A program made the translations under genes and the position numbers. Below, one piece after another: positions 55,498-64,000 of a DNA stretch of 64,000 bases. Under the pieces are notes generated by a model. It was not told where the DNA came from. It made no database searches and saw only the letters and a list, made by a program, of their open reading frames with translations. Positions within the stretch are counted from its first letter, which is position 1, and the number at the start of each line of letters is the position of its first letter. Origin of the DNA: Acetobacterium malicum subsp. dehalogenans DSM 11527 (GTDB lineage Bacteria; Bacillota; Clostridia; Eubacteriales; Eubacteriaceae); contig NZ_AXAC01000012.1 of assembly GCF_000472665.1 (NCBI RefSeq), positions 1-64,000 of the forward strand, given 5' to 3'.

Positions 55498-57556
55498 GGG
55501 TCGCCTCCTTTCTGAGCGCGAAGATGCCTTCGTCCTCCAAAATACAATAACAGCCGGTGGGAACAATCAGCGTCGTATAAACAAAATCGATCAACGCCGG
55601 ACCGTTAATCCGTCCCGTTAAATCGCCCTCCCGGTAAACCGGGACAGCTATCTCGCCGTGACTGTTAAAGACTTCCCCGGCAACCATTTTCGTTGTCACA
55701 CCGGTTATTGCTTGTTCTGTCGGGAATAGCATATTCTCCTGATCGCATTCGGAACAGGCCAGATGCAGATCGATAATTTCCCAATCCTTGGCTTCGGCAT
55801 ATTCATAAATGGCTTCATGGGTGTGGTAGAAGGCTTGCTCCACGTCAACAATACTTTCAGGACTAAATTCGCCCCGGGTCCAAGGTACTGAGATTTCGTG
55901 GTGCTGACTGACGTAGCGCATTTCCAGCATCAGATCAAAGCGCTGGTGACTTTTCGCTACCCCCAACCGTTCCAGTTGAGCCGCGCCTTCGGCTTTCATA
56001 GCCGCAACCATGGCGTTTAAGCGCCTGGCATCCCATTGTCTTTTTTCCATTAAAATACTCTGGTTGATGTCATAACGGCAGGCGGCTCCCAGCATCCCCC
56101 AGGAACAGAAGACTGGCCCTTGCACCGGTATCAGGGCTTCCGGCATTTGCAGGGATTCCATAATCCGGGCCGCAAACAGACCAAAGGCGCCGCCGGCACT
56201 GATGAGGCTATAAATCCGCGGGTCGTTTCCTTTTTGGGTCGTCACCAGCCGCAGGGCATCGGCCATCATTTCGGCGGTGATGCTGTAAATAATTCGGGCG
56301 GCATCCGTGACTGAAAGATTTAAGGGGTCGGCCACCTTTTCTTTAATCGCTTTAACCGCCTGATCCAGCGACAGCGGCAGCTTGCCGCCGAGGAAATTGT
56401 CGCCGTTGATCAGTCCCAGCACCAGCAGGGCGTCGGTAACGGTGGGATTCTCGCCACCCTGGTTATAGCAGGCCGGGCCGGGAATCGAACCGGCGGAATC
56501 CGGACCAATCAGCACCCGTCCGCCGGCTTCCACATGGGCAATACTGCCGCCTCCGGCACCAATGGAGCGGATATCGATCATCGGAATGCTCAGCGGATAG
56601 CCGTCCAGTTCGGTTTGGGGTACCAATTGATTGACACCGCCACTGACCACATGGAGGTCAAAGCTGGTTCCGCCCATATCTGCCAATACCGTATGGGTAC
56701 GGCCCAGGGTTTTACCCAGGGATTCATTCCCCACAGCACCGCCAGCCGGCCCGGATAACAGGGTTTGTACCCCAAAGCTTTCCAGGGCCCCCGAATCGCT
56801 GAGACCGCCACTGTTTTTCATAATATGGACCGGCTTATCCCAGCCAAAAGCGGCCAGTTCTTTTTTGACCTGCTTCAGATAGTCGGCCAGCACCGGGGTG
56901 CAATAGGCGTTGATCACCGTCGTCGTGGTCCGCTCGTATTCCCGGATGCGGGGCGAAACTTCTGAGGACAGCGACACAAACACATCAGGCAGTTCCGCTC
57001 TGATAATCTCAGCCGTCCGCTTTTCATGGTCCGGATTGAGAAATGAAAACAGATAACAAACAGCAATGGCTTTTACGTCAGCTTCCCGACACTTCTGACA
57101 GGCAGCTCGAACAGCGGCTTCATTAAGGGGTTTGATCACCGCTCCCTGATAGTCCATTCGCTGTTCAATCCCCAGTCGCAGCCGTCGGGGCACCAGCACC
57201 ATCGGGTTTTCAATGGCCAGATCCCACTGATTAGCCAGTTGCGCCCGGCGAATTTCCAGAGCATCCCGAAATCCCTCCGTGGTGAACAGAGCCGTTTTAA
57301 CGCCTTTTTTCTCCAGCAGCGCATTCAGGGCCAGGGTCGTTCCCAGGGATATTTTTTCGGTCTCAGCCAATAGTTTTTCCAGATCGGTTCCCCAAACCAC
57401 CGCCAATTCTTTAAGTCCTGCCAGAATGCCCTGGGCTGGGTGTTCATGATTGGTGGGGTTTTTCAGGGCAATCCGCTGTTCGGCCTGATCTCCAATACAG
57501 CCCACCGACGTGTAATCGGTAAAGGTACCACCGGTGTCAATCGCAATTTTTATCAT
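55481..57556 (-). CDS. Hydantoinase A/oxoprolinase-family subunit
   Basis: A 691-residue HyuA/AcxA-like protein with an actin-like ATP-binding fold. The phosphate loop DTGGTFTD is near residues 6-13, followed by LSGPAGGAVGN and DMGGTSFDLHV. The C-terminal domain includes VPWTRGEFSPESI. It works with the HyuB subunit encoded next. The frame is open 55 codons further upstream into ubiD, but the ATG at 57556, with AAGAAGG, gives the canonical N-terminus. It starts 14 bases after the ubiD stop. Confidence 0.92.
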   Translation of the reverse strand: MIKIAIDTGGTFTDYTSVGCIGDQAEQRIALKNPTNHEHPAQGILAGLKELAVVWGTDLEKLLAETEKISLGTTLALNALLEKKGVKTALFTTEGFRDALEIRRAQLANQWDLAIENPMVLVPRRLRLGIEQRMDYQGAVIKPLNEAAVRAACQKCREADVKAIAVCYLFSFLNPDHEKRTAEIIRAELPDVFVSLSSEVSPRIREYERTTTTVINAYCTPVLADYLKQVKKELAAFGWDKPVHIMKNSGGLSDSGALESFGVQTLLSGPAGGAVGNESLGKTLGRTHTVLADMGGTSFDLHVVSGGVNQLVPQTELDGYPLSIPMIDIRSIGAGGGSIAHVEAGGRVLIGPDSAGSIPGPACYNQGGENPTVTDALLVLGLINGDNFLGGKLPLSLDQAVKAIKEKVADPLNLSVTDAARIIYSITAEMMADALRLVTTQKGNDPRIYSLISAGGAFGLFAARIMESLQMPEALIPVQGPVFCSWGMLGAACRYDINQSILMEKRQWDARRLNAMVAAMKAEGAAQLERLGVAKSHQRFDLMLEMRYVSQHHEISVPWTRGEFSPESIVDVEQAFYHTHEAIYEYAEAKDWEIIDLHLACSECDQENMLFPTEQAITGVTTKMVAGEVFNSHGEIAVPVYREGDLTGRINGPALIDFVYTTLIVPTGCYCILEDEGIFALRKEATHESAN

Positions 57557-57569
57557 CTTTGACCTTCTT

Positions 57570-58931
57570 CTATTTGACGTATTTAAATAATCGCTTGATA
57601 TCTTCAATAACATTTTCGTCGATATCAATTTTGGGTGAATAACCGCTAAGGGGTTTGGTGGCATCAATGCCCATTTTGGCCGTGAGACCATCGTCACCGG
57701 TGGAAGGGTCCAGGGTTTCACCCATCATATTTGGGAAGATCATCACGCCCTTGTCGGCCTGAAGCCGGGTAGCCATCGCCCATAGCACTTCCTGTTCGTT
57801 GAAAACATCCACGTCCTCGTCCACGACAATCACCATTTTGATATGATGATCCATACCCAAGGCGGTTAAAATAACCTGTTGCGCCTGGCCTTCGGCGGTT
57901 TTCTTCATCGACACATAGCAGTGGAAAATACCGCAGGAGGATAAGGGCGAATGAACGGCCTTGATGTTGGGCAGATTCTGTTTTAAAAACTTGGTAATAT
58001 CCCCTTCCCGCTGGATCGATACGATGGTAATGTGTTCACTGCTCATTGCCGGGGTAATGTCGTGGAAAATCGGTTTTTCCCGATAGCGAATGGCATTGAC
58101 CTGGAAGACATTTTCGGTGCTGCGGAAGCAGGCGTAATTGGTGTATTCCGCAAAAGGACCTTCCGGTTCCCGGACATTGCAGAGGACTTCCCCTTCCAGC
58201 ACAATTTCAGCATAGGTGGGTACATTCAGGTCGATGGTAGCACAGGGTGATACTTCCAGGGGTTCCCCGAATAATCCGCCGATAGCACCGTATTTTCCCA
58301 GATGATAGGGAACCGAGGCTTGTGAACCCAAGGCAATATTGGGATGGACGCCGATACAGATGGCGGCTTTCATGTTTTCGCCCCGTTCCTCACTCTTTCT
58401 AAAAAATTCCCACATCCGCTGGCGGGAATGGAAGGAAATCCCCAGCTTGTTTTTACCTTTTAACTGAAGTCGATGAAAACCCAGCGTTTCAACTCCGGTT
58501 TCGGGATCTTTGGCCACCGTCAGGCCTGAGGTAATATAGGGACCGGCATCAATGGGAAAATGGGTGATGATCGGCAGCTTGGTTAAATCGACATCATCGC
58601 CAGTAAGCAAATGGGCATTACAGGGGGGATTTTCGACGATTTTGAGATCATCAAAGCGATTTTTAATCCGTTCAGCAAACTCAAACGGCAGATCTTCGGT
58701 TTTAACACCCATCGCTCTGGCAAACCGATCTTTGGTGCCGAGAATGTTGGTCACCACTGGAATATCACCGTCGTCTACCTGATCAAACCACATTACCGGA
58801 TATTTTCGCTGTTTTTCCAGCTCCATCATCAAAGTGCTGATTTCATATTCCCGCTTAACAGGTTCCGTCACATGACAGATTTCCCCATCTTTATCCAATT
58901 GTTCTAAAAACACCCGTAAATCTTGACTCAT
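57570..58931 (-). CDS. ubiD: UbiD-family prenyl-FMN-dependent (de)carboxylase
   Basis: A 453-residue decarboxylase of the UbiD superfamily, which removes or adds CO2 on aromatic or unsaturated acids through prenyl-FMN. Conserved segments include NPPCNAHLLTGDDVDLTKLP, the GPFAEYTNY stretch with catalytic Glu, and DEDVDVFNEQEVLWAMATR. The substrate cannot be fixed; linkage to methoxyaromatic-type demethylation genes suggests a (methoxy)hydroxybenzoate. It begins the five-gene operon. Confidence 0.94.
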   Translation of the reverse strand: MSQDLRVFLEQLDKDGEICHVTEPVKREYEISTLMMELEKQRKYPVMWFDQVDDGDIPVVTNILGTKDRFARAMGVKTEDLPFEFAERIKNRFDDLKIVENPPCNAHLLTGDDVDLTKLPIITHFPIDAGPYITSGLTVAKDPETGVETLGFHRLQLKGKNKLGISFHSRQRMWEFFRKSEERGENMKAAICIGVHPNIALGSQASVPYHLGKYGAIGGLFGEPLEVSPCATIDLNVPTYAEIVLEGEVLCNVREPEGPFAEYTNYACFRSTENVFQVNAIRYREKPIFHDITPAMSSEHITIVSIQREGDITKFLKQNLPNIKAVHSPLSSCGIFHCYVSMKKTAEGQAQQVILTALGMDHHIKMVIVVDEDVDVFNEQEVLWAMATRLQADKGVMIFPNMMGETLDPSTGDDGLTAKMGIDATKPLSGYSPKIDIDENVIEDIKRLFKYVK

Positions 58932-58984
58932 ATTCGAATTCTCCTTAATTGTGATTGAATAAACTACTTATAAAACTACAAATT

Positions 58985-59020
58985 GCTTTGGCACCTGTTT
59001 TCTAAAACAGACACCAAAGC
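58985..59020. terminator. Strong hairpin between the ECF S-component gene and ubiD
   Basis: GCTTTGG/CCAAAGC outside and CTGTTTT/AAAACAG inside form a long stem with a two-base gap. T-rich sequence follows on the plus strand; on the minus strand the T-run is poor. Likely the end of the ECF transcript. Confidence 0.6.
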
Positions 59021-59079
59021 ACTTGATTTTTCTTTATTTTTTTACTCACATTAAATTTGATGACATAACACAAACGTAG

Positions 59080-59132
59080 TACCGATAATTGTTACATCCT
59101 GCAGCAAACAACAGATTAACAATTGGTCGGTA
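59080..59132. repeat. Large inverted repeat downstream of the ECF S-component gene
   Basis: TACCGATAATTGTTA (59080-59094) pairs with TAACAATTGGTCGGTA (59117-59132), with one small bulge, around a 22-base loop. It lies 37 bases past the S-component stop and before the other hairpin. Function not clear: 3' stabiliser, small RNA or protein site. Confidence 0.6.
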
Positions 59133-59168
59133 CGGTAGTTCATCTCCACCCTAAAAATCTATTGAGAC

Positions 59169-59726
59169 TTATTTTACCATACCTGATTTCATTAATGCAT
59201 CATAAACTTTCTTTTGAGCCAGTGTCGCCAATGGCCAGGTTACAGCGATGGTGATCAGGCTGGATACCGCCGCAACACCTACTGGCAGACCCAGAATGAA
59301 AACCAGACCCACTCCCACAATGGCATTTCCTAAAACACAAACACCACCCTGAGCCAGAATGTGATGCGACCATTTGGTCATGTCGCATTTTACCGCCACG
59401 AAGGATACCCAGATCGATGCAATGCCATTGGCAAAGATAAAGGTTGGCCAAAGGGGCGTATACATGATTGAAATCAAGGCTTCCACTTCGGCGGCAATCA
59501 ATCCGCCGGGCTGTTTGTAAAGCAGCGTCAGAATCCCGGTAAAGAATGCCCAGACGGTTCCGTTAATCAGTAACATTCCCATTTTTCCCCAGGGCAGCAT
59601 GTTATCGATCTGACCGGTAATCTGGCAGGCGATAACAAAGACGATCCCCATGACAACCGCACCTATTAAAGATTTGGTGTCGGTTTTAAAAATACTTCTT
59701 TTTCCAATTGCTTGTTCGTTTTGCAT
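59169..59726 (-). CDS. ECF transporter S component (YkoE-like)
   Basis: A 185-residue membrane protein with about six helices. The segment KQPGGLIAAEVEALIS resembles the YkoE signature of ECF substrate-binding subunits. In YkoEDC systems this subunit binds a thiamine precursor, but here the operon is under a cobalamin riboswitch, so a corrinoid or lower-ligand precursor is more likely. Third gene after the ATPase and T component. Confidence 0.82.
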   Translation of the reverse strand: MQNEQAIGKRSIFKTDTKSLIGAVVMGIVFVIACQITGQIDNMLPWGKMGMLLINGTVWAFFTGILTLLYKQPGGLIAAEVEALISIMYTPLWPTFIFANGIASIWVSFVAVKCDMTKWSHHILAQGGVCVLGNAIVGVGLVFILGLPVGVAAVSSLITIAVTWPLATLAQKKVYDALMKSGMVK

Positions 59727-59781
59727 TTTATGCTCCTTTTTTGTAAAGATTTATTTTTTATTTACACAGTTTTTCAACTGT

Positions 59782-60513
59782 TTACAAAATCGTTTTTATT
59801 AAGACCCCACCAAACCCGATAATCAGGCAGACGATGGTCATACCTTCCAGGGGATGAAGATTAATTTTTTTCTGGAAATTTCGCGATGCGTGGCGACCAT
59901 AACCGCGCAGTTCCACCGATAGCGCCGCATCATTGGATATCCGCATAGCCCGGTACATCAAGGGTAGAATTGAGGCCGGCAGATTCCGAATTTTCTCACC
60001 AACGGTATCATTGGGAACCCCTCGAGCCGATTGGCTATTGCAAATGGACTGGTATTCCCCAATCATCACCGGGAAAAACCGGGCTACCATCGGCACCAGC
60101 ATCGCATAGCGATAAGGAATCCGCCAGTGAATGAGCATCTGAGCCATATCCATGGGGTCCGTATGGATGCCAAACTGATAGGCCGAAAATGAGATAATGC
60201 CGATTCTTAAAAAAGCCAGGATCGCAGTTGCAACAAAGCCGCTGTATATCTCAAGGATTCCCCAGGAATAAAGCAGCTCGCCTTCTCTTCCAAAGATCAG
60301 ATTAATAACCAACACTTGAGAACCAATAATGAGCAACACGACTGACAGCATTTTAAAAGATTTTAAGCTTTTTTCTGAGAGCAGTTCACTAATGAGAATC
60401 ACCCCCAGCAAAATGCCATTGAGCAGGATACTTCTTGACATCAACGCCGTCAACACCAGAAATAGGCACCAGGTCAACTTGAGTCGCGGGTCTAGTTTAT
60501 TCAGCCTAAACAT
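59782..60513 (-). CDS. ecfT: ECF transporter T component
   Basis: A 243-residue EcfT/CbiQ-family membrane coupling protein with about five helices. The two Ala-Arg-Gly-like coupling motifs are visible (SQSARGVPND and VELRGYGRH), which touch the ATPases. Its start overlaps the fused ATPase gene by 13 bases, with GGAGGAG before the ATG. Confidence 0.92.
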   Translation of the reverse strand: MFRLNKLDPRLKLTWCLFLVLTALMSRSILLNGILLGVILISELLSEKSLKSFKMLSVVLLIIGSQVLVINLIFGREGELLYSWGILEIYSGFVATAILAFLRIGIISFSAYQFGIHTDPMDMAQMLIHWRIPYRYAMLVPMVARFFPVMIGEYQSICNSQSARGVPNDTVGEKIRNLPASILPLMYRAMRISNDAALSVELRGYGRHASRNFQKKINLHPLEGMTIVCLIIGFGGVLIKTIL

Positions 60514-62000
60514 TTATCATCTCCTCCTTCCATGAGTTCCAGCCGGACTAAATCGTCCAGATAATCATCCATTTTTTTTGCCTCAAATTCCAGGGCCAAC
60601 TGATGGTTGTGCATCACTACAACCCGATTGGCAAAGTCTCTGGCTTCAGCTAAATCGTGCGTCACCAATAGAATGCTGACGCCCTGACGGCTGAGCCGGG
60701 CCAGTTTTTCCATCACCACTTGACTCTGGGAAGCGTTTAAACCTGAGGTTGGTTCATCGGCAATGATCAGCTCCGGATCATTGATGACTACCGAACCCAG
60801 CGCCAGTAATTGGCGCTGTCCCCGACTCAAACGCTGGGGGTGCATTTCCTCCAGCCCCTCGAGTCCGATCAGGGCCAGAATTTCCTGAATTTTTTGCTCT
60901 TGCGCTTGTTCATTCAGGTTTTTATTTTTCAGAACATAACTGATTTCATCTTTGACTGAACTGCAAAAAATCTGATCATCAGGATTCTGAAACAGAAATC
61001 CGATCTGACGCCGCAGTTCACCGACATTTTTCTTTGTCATTGGGGTCCCGAATAATTCGACGCTGCCGGTGCTTGGTTTGACCAACCCTTCGATAAGCTT
61101 AAGCATGGTCGATTTACCTGATCCATTCTGTCCGATGACCGCCGTAAAATCGCCTTTTTTCAGACTGAAATTCAGCGGCTGGCAGCCGGTTACCCCACCC
61201 TTATAGGTATGCGACGCACCAGTTAGCTTAATCACGTCGGTATTTTCATCCACTTGGATCGGTTCTGCCTGGCGGCTGTTTTTTCGGACGCCATATTTTT
61301 GCTGATATTCAGCAACCGGCAGAAAATCTTTGACCATCCCGGCTTCCATAACCAGCACCCGATGGGCATCTTTTAAGACTGCGCCGGATTTATCCATGAC
61401 CACTAAGGTGGTGACTTTTTTCTCCCGGTTCAGTTGCCCCAGGTGCCGATACAACTCGGAACTGGTTTTGGGATCCAGTTCGGCAGTGGGCTGATCCAGT
61501 AGCAAGATCGGGGTTTTCATTGCCAGGATACTCCCCAGTACCACCTTTTGGGCCTGCCCGCCGGAAAGGGCATCCGTCGTTCGGTCCGAGAAAGCCCGGA
61601 TCCCGAGAAAGTCCATAATCTCATTAACCCGGTTCGCAATTTCTTCCTGATTCAGATTCAGATTGGACACGCCAAAAGCCAGCTCATCGCCAACCCGGCG
61701 GTTAACCATCTGATTTTGTGGTTCCTGCATCATATATCCCAGATAGTCGGCCATTTGGCAGAGCGGAATAGGGGACACATCCTGGTCAGCTACCTTCACC
61801 GTCCCGGAAAGCGCACAGGGATAAAACTTCGGAGCCGCTGAGGTAATGGCATGAAGCAGCAGTGATTTCCCCGAAGCCGCTCCGCCAGTAATGACAATAA
61901 ATTCGCCCGCATTGATATTCAGTTTGATGTTTTTAAGCGCCGGTTCCCTTTCGTCGGGAAAGGTCAGTGCTTTAATATCCAGTTGGATAATGGGTTTCAT
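60501..62000 (-). CDS. ECF transporter fused double ATPase (YkoD-like)
   Basis: A 499-residue protein carrying two complete ABC ATPase domains. The first (about 1-230) has Walker A GGAASGKSLLL and signature LSGGQAQKVVLG; the second (about 255-490) has GQNGSGKSTML and LSRGQRQLLALG. It powers uptake through EcfT and the S component. First gene of the operon, immediately after the riboswitch terminator. Confidence 0.94.
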   Translation of the reverse strand: MKPIIQLDIKALTFPDEREPALKNIKLNINAGEFIVITGGAASGKSLLLHAITSAAPKFYPCALSGTVKVADQDVSPIPLCQMADYLGYMMQEPQNQMVNRRVGDELAFGVSNLNLNQEEIANRVNEIMDFLGIRAFSDRTTDALSGGQAQKVVLGSILAMKTPILLLDQPTAELDPKTSSELYRHLGQLNREKKVTTLVVMDKSGAVLKDAHRVLVMEAGMVKDFLPVAEYQQKYGVRKNSRQAEPIQVDENTDVIKLTGASHTYKGGVTGCQPLNFSLKKGDFTAVIGQNGSGKSTMLKLIEGLVKPSTGSVELFGTPMTKKNVGELRRQIGFLFQNPDDQIFCSSVKDEISYVLKNKNLNEQAQEQKIQEILALIGLEGLEEMHPQRLSRGQRQLLALGSVVINDPELIIADEPTSGLNASQSQVVMEKLARLSRQGVSILLVTHDLAEARDFANRVVVMHNHQLALEFEAKKMDDYLDDLVRLELMEGGDDKCLG

Positions 62001-62021
62001 GGGATGGCCTCGTGATTCTAT

Positions 62022-62085
62022 AAAAAAAACGGTAAGATTTCAGCTATCGATAGGGTAATCCTAAGGATAGCCGAAACTTTACCGT
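62022..62085 (-). terminator. Terminator of the cobalamin riboswitch
   Basis: ACGGTAA...TTTCaGCTATC and GATAGCcGAAA...TTTACCGT form a long hairpin (62029-62085), followed by eight T on the minus strand. It lies between the aptamer and the ATPase gene. Confidence 0.85.
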
Positions 62086-62102
62086 CGTTTCATACTATTA
62101 TA

Positions 62103-62251
62103 ATTTAATGGCAGGTCTCCTGACTCTGGTTTATCTGTTTTTGCGCCTTCCCGTTTCCAGTGGCATGTGCAGAAACAAAACCATTACAGTGATGGGTTCG
62201 TTCAGGATTCTCACCTGATTCCCTATTCTCCTTTTACAAGGCACCATAAAT
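62103..62251 (-). promoter_or_regulatory. Cobalamin riboswitch
   Basis: The minus strand shows the B12 aptamer core: GGGAATCAGGTGAGAATCC, then ACCCATCACTGTAA, TGCCACTGG, GGGAAGGC and the closing B12 box AGTCAGGAGACCTGCC. Weak P1 pairing ATTTATGG/CCATTAAAT closes it. With the terminator downstream it should shut off the ECF operon when cobalamin is plentiful. Confidence 0.95.
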
Positions 62252-62274
62252 CGTGTAAATACTTTATTGTGTCA

Positions 62275-62303
62275 ATCATAGCGAATTTATTGACAATTGT
62301 CAA
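62275..62303 (-). promoter_or_regulatory. Promoter of the ECF operon
   Basis: Minus-strand TTGACA (62298-62303), 17-base spacer, TATGAT (62275-62280). The -35 box is part of a perfect 14-base palindrome, TTGACAATTGTCAA (62290-62303). Confidence 0.82.
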
Positions 62304-62365
62304 CTGTTTACAAAAACTTTCTTCTCAGCCAACAACAGAAAAATTTCCTACTGTTGATTGAATAG

Positions 62366-63454
62366 TCATACTATTGCTTCCTCGGAATATGAAATAGATT
62401 TTATTCGATATACTGTCGTCTTTGTGCAGCTTAATAAGTTATTACAAGCAAAAACTGCTAAATTTAAACCACCCTCATGCATGGTACTTACATATTCCAC
62501 ACCATCAAATCCTTGGCTTTTGATGTAGTCACTTATATATTGTGTTGGTAAATAATCCAGCTCACTATCATGTCGCCTTAGCGGTTTTGCTATTTCTTGG
62601 CTAATTAATTTCAGATGCTCAATATTAATTGCATGTTGGGTATATTCTATTCCCATTGTGCTATTCGCTATAAAAGGACTTATTTTATCCAAATTAGCAA
62701 AATCAATTACTACTATATCTTTTTTTAGCTTGAAGTAACCAACAGTTACATAATCGAAAACTCCAGCGCGCGTTTCATGCAAAGTAGTTTTGACTGAATC
62801 CGATAAATACAATATGCTAATACCTGCAGGATTTACGCGCCCCGAGGTTGCTAGATGCGTGGGTGGTGCTCCCATTTCTGATTTCTTAAAACCAACTTCG
62901 TCCGTACAAATACGGGTACGATAAAAAATTTTTCCTGCTTTGTGAGTTTTTCGAACACACCGGATAAATAAATCCAAAATATCCTTATTAATATGATCTG
63001 TGTGGAATCGGTTTACACGTTTTATATCTCCAACAAAATCTGTCCATTGATAATCTCGTAGAATTGAATACTCATTTAAATAATCTTTATCTTGACTTTC
63101 TAAAATTCCTACTGGATAATCAAACAGCTCTGGTTGCTCAGCATATTTTTCATGGCAGATCGCAGTAAGTAGCTGATAAATGTCATCAGGTTCTAAGTTA
63201 AAAATCGACCATTTTCTATAAAAAATGTTCTTAAGTACGTCTGTTTTTTCTTTTGGAAAGGTTGTCGGTAAACTAGATACAGATGTATATACATCTAATA
63301 ACTCATTGAACCTATCAGCTAATGTTGTGTCACTCTCTAATGAGTACACATTAACATTTTTACTACCGCAAAAGTCGCAATTGCCTTTGGTTTTATGGTT
63401 CTTAATGATGTCCATAATTTCAGCATCATTAAAACATCTTACACAGCAGTTCAT
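62366..63454 (-). CDS. RES-domain protein with N-terminal cysteine-rich region
   Basis: A 362-residue protein. The start has CCVRCF and CDFCGS pairs, likely a zinc site, then a HEPN-like helical region (about 40-170). The C-terminal RES domain includes FYRTRI and ILYLSDSVKTTLHETRAG, with the Arg, Ser and Glu that line the NAD+ site in RES toxins. RES toxins of type II systems degrade NAD+; this longer form with a fused N-terminus is commonly part of defence-like or two-gene units. The ATG at 63454 is two bases after the upstream stop. Confidence 0.85.
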   Translation of the reverse strand: MNCCVRCFNDAEIMDIIKNHKTKGNCDFCGSKNVNVYSLESDTTLADRFNELLDVYTSVSSLPTTFPKEKTDVLKNIFYRKWSIFNLEPDDIYQLLTAICHEKYAEQPELFDYPVGILESQDKDYLNEYSILRDYQWTDFVGDIKRVNRFHTDHINKDILDLFIRCVRKTHKAGKIFYRTRICTDEVGFKKSEMGAPPTHLATSGRVNPAGISILYLSDSVKTTLHETRAGVFDYVTVGYFKLKKDIVVIDFANLDKISPFIANSTMGIEYTQHAINIEHLKLISQEIAKPLRRHDSELDYLPTQYISDYIKSQGFDGVEYVSTMHEGGLNLAVFACNNLLSCTKTTVYRIKSISYSEEAIV

Positions 63455-63455
63455 T

Positions 63456-64000
63456 CTATTTTCCCTCACTAAGATACTTTCCCATAAGTTCTAAATGATG
63501 CATAATGGAAAGCTTTTTTACACTTCCAAGCCCAGGGTAAGTTTGATTATTGTAATGTAATAATAAGGTTGTCAAACCAAGTGTCGGGGGAAAAGGATCT
63601 GACTGGTACCAATTATTTAATTTCGAAACAGCTTCATAAAATTTTTTTGCCGGGTTAGAAATATCTTCGTTTGAGTCAGAAACAAAGTGCTTAATTCTAA
63701 GGCTATTATCCTTAGCAAAATACACAATATGAATTGCTACTGCATATGGGGCAAACCCCCCTTCTTGATAGTCATTACCAACAACGGAATAGTCAGCAAA
63801 ACCCTTAAGCCCATCATCTTTAAAGTACAAATGATCATCAGAAAAAAACTCATCCTCTATATCTTGATAATCTGCATTTCGGCTCTGCTTCTCGAACTTA
63901 TCATCTAAAATAACGCGATTTCGCTTAATCCTACGTCGAAATGCACTTTCATCTGGTATAAGAGCATAGCAAGGATTCTCATTTGAAAACTCTTGTTCAA
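63456..64000 (-). CDS. sce7725-type protein, partial at window edge
   Basis: The open frame runs in from beyond base 64000, with no stop: visible residues include CYALIPDESAFRRRIKRNRV, then FADYSVVGNDYQEGGFAPYA and the end MGKYLSEGK. This resembles the sce7725 family, proteins of unknown function found next to sce7726 or RES proteins. It is coupled to the RES gene with a one-base gap. The start lies outside the window. Confidence 0.75.
   Translation of the reverse strand, partial: EQEFSNENPCYALIPDESAFRRRIKRNRVILDDKFEKQSRNADYQDIEDEFFSDDHLYFKDDGLKGFADYSVVGNDYQEGGFAPYAVAIHIVYFAKDNSLRIKHFVSDSNEDISNPAKKFYEAVSKLNNWYQSDPFPPTLGLTTLLLHYNNQTYPGLGSVKKLSIMHHLELMGKYLSEGK

Overview
The window looks like chromosome from an anaerobic, acetogenic Firmicute, most likely Acetobacterium or a close relative in the Eubacteriaceae. 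The basis is gene content: corrinoid proteins paired with pterin-type methyltransferases, two CooC/AcsF-type ATPases, a glycine riboswitch in front of a complete glycine cleavage operon, clostridial ChW repeats in a surface protein, T-box and cobalamin riboswitches, and a candidate selenoprotein. No rRNA, tRNA, CRISPR array or complete insertion sequence was found.

Layout. 1-270: possible 5' end of a group II intron just past a terminator. 0.3-13.6 kb: housekeeping and regulatory genes (metallo-hydrolase, mutM, a diguanylate cyclase, a MocR/LysE pair, a MarR/drug-exporter operon with a clear operator-promoter, a chemoreceptor broken by an in-frame stop, an AraC/cupin pair). 13.9-17.9 kb: glutamate dehydrogenase, an Lrp-type regulator, and leuA behind a leucine T-box that carries two antiterminator/terminator modules. 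18.2-26.1 kb: one leftward operon, gcvH, a gcvT-glyA fusion, gcvPA, gcvPB, sdaAB, sdaAA, led by a tandem glycine riboswitch. Together these enzymes interconvert glycine, methylene-THF, serine and pyruvate. 26.4-30.7 kb: a 1456-residue secreted repeat protein. 30.9-33.0 kb: WYL regulator and two GyrI-like proteins.

33.0-38.9 kb: a metallocentre-maturation type locus: two CooC-like ATPases, two small proteins (one a zinc ribbon), a MoxR-type AAA+ ATPase, a VWA protein, and a divergent TetR regulator with a perfect inverted-repeat operator.

39.1-51.9 kb: a leftward methyltransferase operon driven by a divergent PucR-type regulator. It holds two URO-D-type methyltransferases, a GcvT/LigM-like demethylase, two corrinoid proteins, two MtrH-like methyltransferases, an MFS transporter and a chemoreceptor. 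This looks like O-demethylation (or related demethylation) feeding methyl-THF into the Wood-Ljungdahl pathway. Downstream lies a small gene with an in-frame TGA followed directly by a SECIS-like hairpin.

52.8-58.9 kb: an overlapping operon ubiD-hyuA-hyuB-ubiX-lpdD, joining prenyl-FMN decarboxylase chemistry to hydantoinase/acetone-carboxylase-like subunits. 59.2-62.3 kb: a YkoEDC-like ECF transporter under a cobalamin riboswitch, fitting the heavy corrinoid demand of the neighbouring operon. 62.4-64.0 kb: a RES-domain/sce7725-type pair, running off the right edge.
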